A DNA stretch of 15,375 bases, from positions 1-15,375 of the forward strand of contig JAFGPY010000123.1 of the NCBI GenBank assembly GCA_016935955.1, written 5' to 3'. This stretch comes from Planctomycetota bacterium (lineage in GTDB: Bacteria; Planctomycetota; Phycisphaerae; FEN-1346; JAACEH01). Positions 14,041-15,375 of this stretch are shown here, piece after piece; position 1 is the first letter of the stretch; every line of letters begins with the position of its first letter. The notes under the pieces are model-generated. The model had not been told where the DNA came from, made no database searches, and saw only the letters and a program-made list of their open reading frames with translations. The position numbers and the translations under genes were made by a program.

Positions 14041-15296
14041 GACCCGCACCGAAGGGCTTTCGCCTGCACATCGGCCTGTTCGGCCGTCGCAACGTCGGCA
14101 AGTCGTCGCTGCTGAACGCCATGACACGGCAGGCCGTGTCGATCGTCTCGGACGTGGCCGGTACGACGACCGACCCGGTCGAGAAGCCCATGGAACTGCT
14201 GCCCGTGGGGCCGGTGCTCTTTATCGACACCGCCGGCATCGACGACGTCGGGGCGCTGGGCCAGAAGCGCGTGGAGCGAACGCGACAGGTCTTCGACCGC
14301 ACTGACCTGGGCGTCATCGTAACCGAAGCCGGACACTGGAGCGAGTTCGAGGACGCCATCCTCGACGAACTCACGCGACGCAAGACGCCGGCGATCGCCG
14401 TCTTCAACAAGGTGGACCTGAACCGCCCGAAGGCCGAGGTTATCGAGCGGCTGAAGGCGGCCAAGGTGCCGATGGTCGAGACGGTGGCCAGTCGCGGCGA
14501 CGGCATCCTGGACCTGCGCGAGGCCCTGATCCGTGCCGCGCCGGAAGAGTTCGTCAACGCACCGACGATCGTCGGCGACCTGGTCCCGGCCGGGGACATG
14601 GCCGTGCTGGTCGTGCCGATCGACTTGGAGGCGCCCAAGGGACGCCTGATCGTGCCGCAGGTGCAGACTATTCGCGACCTGCTCGACAACGACGCCTACT
14701 GCATGGTTGTCAAGGAACGCGAGCTGCGCGACGCACTGGACCGGCTGCGCCGTCCGCCGGCCCTCGTCGTCACCGACAGTCAGGCCTTTCTGAAGGTCGC
14801 CGGCGATACGCCGCCGGCCGTGCCCATGACCTCGTTCTCGATCCTCTTCGCGCGATTCAAAGGCGACCTGAACGAGTTCGTCCGCGGCGCGATGGCCATC
14901 GAGACGTTGCGACCGGGCGACCGCGTGCTCATCGCCGAGGCCTGCTCGCATCACCCGATCGGCGAGGACATCGGCACCGTGAAGATTCCGCGCTGGCTGA
15001 CGCAGTACGTCGGCGGCAAGCTCCACGTCGACCACACGCAGGGCCATGACTTCCCGGACGACGTGTCGGGCTACAAGCTGGTCGTGCACTGTGCCGCATG
15101 TGTCTGGAACCGCCGCGAGATGCTCTCGCGCATCCTGCGCTGCCGCGAAGCGGGCGTGCCCATCACCAACTACGGCCTGACCATCGCCTGGTCGCTAGGC
15201 ATCTTCGAGCGGGCCCTGGCCCCGTTTCCGTCGGCCCAGGACCTCTACCACCAACTGGCGTCCGAGCGCCGCCGGCTCCCGTCACATTCCGGCTAG
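14037..15296 (+). CDS. hydF: [FeFe]-hydrogenase maturation GTPase HydF
   Basis: A 419-residue GTPase and scaffold on which the diiron subcluster is finished and handed to apo-HydA. The N-terminal TrmE/Era-like G domain has G1 GRRNVGKSS (16-24), G2 Thr in VAGTTTDP, G3 DTAGIDD and G4 NKVD. The C-terminal Fe-S domain has the HydF motif CxH then HCxxC: C303, H305, H351, C352 and C355, with 45 residues between the two histidines, inside the usual range. Its ATG overlaps the preceding stop by 4 nt (ATGA). It is the last gene of the unit seen here. Only 79 bp follow, with no terminator-like hairpin. Confidence 0.95.
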   Translation: MRPAPKGFRLHIGLFGRRNVGKSSLLNAMTRQAVSIVSDVAGTTTDPVEKPMELLPVGPVLFIDTAGIDDVGALGQKRVERTRQVFDRTDLGVIVTEAGHWSEFEDAILDELTRRKTPAIAVFNKVDLNRPKAEVIERLKAAKVPMVETVASRGDGILDLREALIRAAPEEFVNAPTIVGDLVPAGDMAVLVVPIDLEAPKGRLIVPQVQTIRDLLDNDAYCMVVKERELRDALDRLRRPPALVVTDSQAFLKVAGDTPPAVPMTSFSILFARFKGDLNEFVRGAMAIETLRPGDRVLIAEACSHHPIGEDIGTVKIPRWLTQYVGGKLHVDHTQGHDFPDDVSGYKLVVHCAACVWNRREMLSRILRCREAGVPITNYGLTIAWSLGIFERALAPFPSAQDLYHQLASERRRLPSHSG

Positions 15297-15375
15297 AGCA
15301 CTTCACGATTGAGTGTAGCCACAAGACATAAACCAGCCCAACGCATCGGAGGCCGTAACGGTTTCCAAGGCGGCG
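15297..15375. other. Short non-coding tail after hydF
   Basis: There is no convincing gene, hairpin with U-tract, or operator in these 79 bases. A GGAGG-like stretch occurs at about 15347-15352, but no ATG or GTG follows at a suitable distance before the window ends. Confidence 0.4.

Larger units (their letters stand above)
1527..15296 (+). other. Putative single transcription unit rex-hydC-hydB-hydA-hydS/HK-RR-RR/HK-hydE-hydG-aspartase-hydF
   Basis: Eleven same-strand genes are separated by at most 65 bp, with overlaps at hydC/hydB (17 nt), receiver-kinase/hydE (11 nt) and aspartase/hydF (4 nt). I see no intergenic terminator or second clear promoter after the Rex-controlled promoter at 1492-1520. 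Internal promoters within coding sequence cannot be excluded. Confidence 0.65.

Noticed and set aside
15301..15320. Possible terminator hairpin after hydF (CACT/AGTG)
   Set aside because: Only four base pairs and no U-tract; not a credible intrinsic terminator.
1..15375. CRISPR arrays, insertion sequences, tRNA genes or long repeats
   Set aside because: None seen: no regularly spaced repeats, transposase motifs or terminal inverted repeats, and no tRNA-like cloverleaf was noticed.

Overview
The window (about 15.4 kb, GC-rich, tightly packed on the + strand) is a near-complete [FeFe]-hydrogenase locus from an anaerobic, fermentative or syntrophic bacterium. It encodes the catalytic subunits, the radical-SAM and GTPase maturation proteins, a redox repressor and a hydrogen-sensing two-component system. 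Taxonomy cannot be fixed from the sequence. GC content, many GTG starts and gene content would fit a Planctomycetota/Phycisphaerae-like or Desulfobacterota-like anaerobe, but this is a guess.

Layout. The left edge (1-702, - strand) holds the first 234 codons of a fused NuoE-NuoF (HydC-HydB type) flavoprotein that runs off the window. A control region of about 880 bp follows (703-1583). It has two divergent sigma70-type promoters, each with a Rex operator just downstream of its -10. One operator is a perfect 18-bp palindrome and the other has one mismatch. About 450 bp in the middle of this region is unexplained. The + strand then carries, with gaps of at most 65 bp and several overlaps: rex, hydC (NuoE-like), hydB (NuoF-like), hydA (catalytic subunit), a sensory [FeFe] hydrogenase fused to a histidine kinase (HydS-HK), a lone receiver protein, a receiver-histidine kinase hybrid, hydE, hydG, an aspartase-like lyase and hydF. 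Only 79 bp follow hydF, and I see no gene or terminator there.

How it fits together. HydABC should be a soluble heterotrimer coupling NADH (and probably reduced ferredoxin) to H2 formation or uptake. HydE, HydG and HydF build its H-cluster, and the aspartase-like enzyme may supply ammonia to that assembly. Rex reads NADH/NAD+ and represses both divergent units when NADH is low. HydS-HK keeps the four H-cluster cysteines but has lost the residues linked to fast catalysis, so it probably reads H2 or redox state and signals by phosphotransfer. No output (DNA-binding or enzymatic) domain is encoded beside the two receivers, so the endpoint of this signal is open. The most unusual aspect is a single unit holding the hydrogenase, its maturases, its NADH repressor and an H2-sensing phosphorelay. 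A further inverted repeat just upstream of the -35 is a candidate activator site.
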